From assembly GCA_015489815.1 (NCBI GenBank), contig WFZA01000058.1:1-64000 (forward strand): a stretch of 64,000 bases of DNA, given 5' to 3'. Positions 61,883-64,000 of this stretch are shown piece after piece. Both the position numbers and the translations under genes were made by a program. Position 1 is the stretch's first letter, and each line of letters begins with the position of its first letter. Origin of the DNA: Caldisericales bacterium (GTDB lineage Bacteria > Caldisericota > Caldisericia > Caldisericales > Caldisericaceae). The notes under the pieces were generated by a model. It did no database searches, was not told where the DNA came from, and was given only the letters and a program-made list of their open reading frames with translations.

Positions 61883-63085
61883 CTATGGTCCGAAATTAAA
61901 GAACGGTGCAAGAGGATTATTGTCCTTATTTTTCTTTTGCTGTGGTACAGGCTGTGCCTGTAAGACTACCTCCAATCTCAATGTTTCGCTTAAACCTTTT
62001 CGTGCTATTTCTACAATAATGTGATCGCCTACATTATGCGAGCGTATAATGTTTATTAACTCATCTGAGGTTTTTACGGGTTTTCCATCTATCGAAACTA
62101 TAATATCTCCCTGTTTTATGCCTGCTTTGTCAGCTGCTGACCCTTTTATTACTTTTGCAACTAATACTCCTGGCCTATATTTTATATGAAGTTGGTCGGC
62201 GATTTCGGGAGTCATTGTTGTCACTTCTACGCCAAGGAAAGGCCATTCGACTTTTCCGTTTTTCAGGATGCTATCTATAACTTTCTTGCAGGTATTGGAA
62301 GATACAGCAAACCCCAACCCCTGTGCATTTTCGTATATCATGGTGTTGATACCGATAACTTTTCCATCCAACGAAACGAGTGGCCCTCCACTATTCCCCG
62401 GGTTAATTGCAGCATCTGTTTGAATAACTCCGTGCATCGTCTTGTTTCCTACATTAATATTTCTTTCAAGTGCACTTACCACTCCAACTGTTACGGTGTG
62501 GTCGAGTCCATACGGATTTCCGATTGCGACTACGAACTGCCCTACTTTTAATTTTGAAGAATCTCCTAATTCGACATATGGTAAGTTGTTTGCGTTGATT
62601 TTTACTAGAGCAACATCACTTATTGGATCGGCTCCAACAACCTTTCCTTTGTATGTTTTTCCGTTGCTCAATGTCACTTCTATTTTACTTGCATCTTCAA
62701 TTACATGATTATTTGTCAAAATAAGCCCGTCTGGCCGTATAATGACTCCAGAGCCGAGTCCTTGCTGTGGTACGACCTGCAAGAAGAAGTAATCCAATAC
62801 TTCTTTTGTTGATACTATCCTTACAACTGCAGGTGATACTTTTTGGACGACATTTTCTACTGCTAATTCGATGGAAGGCTGCGTTGAATTTGAGGTGCTG
62901 GTTGCGGGCTGAGATGTAGTATTTTGCGATGGACTACTTTGTAATGCAACTGTCTTTTGCGTCCACGGGAAGAGTTTCGGATTCTGGAATACGAGGTAAG
63001 TACCAAAGATTCCACCTATTATGCCTCCAATAATGATACCGATGATAAGTCCTACGAGCCAATTTCTTTGATGCATTTCTTCCAT
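61883..63085 (-). CDS. htrA: HtrA/DegP-type serine protease
   Basis: A 400-aa envelope protease. An N-terminal anchor (about 10-33, glycine/isoleucine-rich) and a Ser/Thr/Gln-rich linker (about 48-70) precede the trypsin-like domain. The catalytic triad lies in LTNNHVIED, DPISDVALV and NPGNSGGPL. One PDZ domain follows (about 290-380, DKAGIKQGDIIVSIDG). It degrades or refolds damaged exported proteins. GGGAGGTGA precedes the ATG, 26 bp downstream of the RNase-like gene on the same strand. Confidence 0.96.
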   Translation of the reverse strand: MEEMHQRNWLVGLIIGIIIGGIIGGIFGTYLVFQNPKLFPWTQKTVALQSSPSQNTTSQPATSTSNSTQPSIELAVENVVQKVSPAVVRIVSTKEVLDYFFLQVVPQQGLGSGVIIRPDGLILTNNHVIEDASKIEVTLSNGKTYKGKVVGADPISDVALVKINANNLPYVELGDSSKLKVGQFVVAIGNPYGLDHTVTVGVVSALERNINVGNKTMHGVIQTDAAINPGNSGGPLVSLDGKVIGINTMIYENAQGLGFAVSSNTCKKVIDSILKNGKVEWPFLGVEVTTMTPEIADQLHIKYRPGVLVAKVIKGSAADKAGIKQGDIIVSIDGKPVKTSDELINIIRSHNVGDHIIVEIARKGLSETLRLEVVLQAQPVPQQKKNKDNNPLAPFFNFGP

Positions 63086-63111
63086 TTTTTCACCTCCCTA
63101 TTAAATTTTAT

Positions 63112-64000
63112 TTAAAATGTTATAGTTGCGCCTTCGTTAACTATTTTAACTTTATCTCCGAATTCTTTCAGGTATTCTTCTGGATGTTCCGTATGGACCG
63201 GAATAATAATTTTTGGGTTTATCGTATAAACAATCTTAAACAAATCTTCTTTTCTTGCGTGGCCTGAAGCATGTATGTGTTCTTTTGGGTATAGATTAAA
63301 AAGCTTTAACCAGTTGTTCATTCTCCATTCGTCTATTTCCTGTTCTTCTGTGTGGGCCTCTGAAGAGGAATGAATGTATTTGCTTCCCTTTTGAGGTCTA
63401 AGGTCTACCAGTTCTTGAAGGTCCCAGTATCTCATCACAAACACAAATGCATTTTCGTTTTCTCTGATGTCTTTCGCTTTTACGACCTTCGGCTTCATTG
63501 AGAGTATTTCTTTAATCCACTTTTCGCTATAGTCCTTTTCGGCATAAGTCCCGCTTTTTCTTTTTTTAATGTAGACATAAATGTTTTCATCAGTAATGTC
63601 AGGTACATCCATTCCTGCTTTATTCATACTGTGGATTAGATAGGCATCTTTCATCGTAATGACGAATTTTCTTCCTATTTCCTTTGACAGTATATAAAAT
63701 GTCATAAAACGGTTAACATCTCGTATCGAAAAGTCTGCAAATATAAGGCCTGAAGTTTTTTTCATAACTTCGCCTGCTTTTTGGTAAACTTTTTCTTCAG
63801 TCCAGAATTCTCTATTTGTATCTTTACCTCTTAGGTTAGTTCCTTCAATTATGAGAATGTCTGGGTTGAACTTTGAGGCCGACACCATAAAATTTTCGGT
63901 ATCTTTTTTGTTTTTTCCATGTAACCTTAAGTCTCCTGTATATACTATACTACCCTCATTTCCTGTAAATACAAACCCATGTGCACCTGGGACAGAATGA
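63112..64000 (-). CDS. RNase J-like MBL/beta-CASP nuclease, 3' part
   Basis: Partial: the frame stays open to the window edge, so the N-terminus, including the HxHxDH metal motif, lies outside. About 296 residues are visible. They include HSVPGAHGFVFTG and VYTGDLRLHG, which belong to the MBL core. The beta-CASP part carries HASGHARKEDL and, near the C-terminus, IIPVHTEHPE, as in RNase J and related exonucleases. Probable RNA (or DNA) processing nuclease. It lacks the extra C-terminal domain of true RNase J, so a smaller relative is likely. htrA follows after 26 bp. Confidence 0.85.
   Translation of the reverse strand, partial: HSVPGAHGFVFTGNEGSIVYTGDLRLHGKNKKDTENFMVSASKFNPDILIIEGTNLRGKDTNREFWTEEKVYQKAGEVMKKTSGLIFADFSIRDVNRFMTFYILSKEIGRKFVITMKDAYLIHSMNKAGMDVPDITDENIYVYIKKRKSGTYAEKDYSEKWIKEILSMKPKVVKAKDIRENENAFVFVMRYWDLQELVDLRPQKGSKYIHSSSEAHTEEQEIDEWRMNNWLKLFNLYPKEHIHASGHARKEDLFKIVYTINPKIIIPVHTEHPEEYLKEFGDKVKIVNEGATITF

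Overview
The window comes from an AT-rich bacterial chromosome with very compact gene packing. Most genes lie in co-directional runs with 1-20 bp overlaps, and no stretch over 300 bp lacks a gene. No rRNA, tRNA, CRISPR array or insertion sequence was seen. Two GH57 glucan enzymes, a short two-gene SUF system, a molybdenum hydroxylase and a fermentative-looking purine/carbamoyl pathway suggest an anaerobic, probably thermophilic heterotroph of the Caldisericum / Dictyoglomus / Thermotogota kind. That placement is inference; no rRNA is available here.

Layout. 1-7464: the start of an SDR gene, a phosphoesterase, then the run phoH-yqfF(pgpH)-ybeY-CNNM/CorC-cdd-tpiA and a free-standing coiled-coil gene. 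7511-13497: a Xer-type recombinase with a striking inverted repeat at its promoter, an EamA transporter that looks leaderless, an alkaline-phosphatase-superfamily protein, and dnaG-rpoD. 13506-18783: csaA-pepT on the minus strand, a lipoprotein, then udp-psuG-methyltransferase. 18806-23304: sufC-sufB-rrf2-mrp plus an unknown anchored protein behind a good promoter. 23314-25199: bioY-padR (minus, leaderless-looking) and an unknown P-loop protein. 25201-35635: an eight-gene minus-strand operon for glycogen/maltodextrin metabolism (two GH57 enzymes, galT-like, glgA, phosphohexomutase, pgi) that ends in ctpA and gmk. 35740-37133: an MsmX/UgpC-type ATPase and ylxP.

37185-55635 is the most notable region: a purine catabolic island. 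A three-subunit xanthine dehydrogenase (minus) diverges from ssnA-ade-hyuA-MBL hydrolase-ygeY-ygeW-arcC. Next comes a BMP-type nucleoside ABC transporter (lipoprotein, ATPase, two permeases) whose last gene is a threonine-synthase-like PLP enzyme. The logic appears to be purine nucleoside uptake, deamination to xanthine, hydroxylation and ring opening by amidohydrolases, transfer of a carbamoyl group by YgeW, and ATP recovery by carbamate kinase. The usual YgeX and YgfK partners are absent from the window, and the PLP enzyme sits where a YgeX substitute would be expected.

55723-64000: a CPA2 antiporter. Then a promoter followed by a 65-aa protein (in the position of RNA polymerase omega), coaBC with an apparent ATA start, metK and a PriA whose helicase motifs are degraded. 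Last, on the minus strand, are an HtrA protease and the 3' part of an RNase J-like beta-CASP nuclease.
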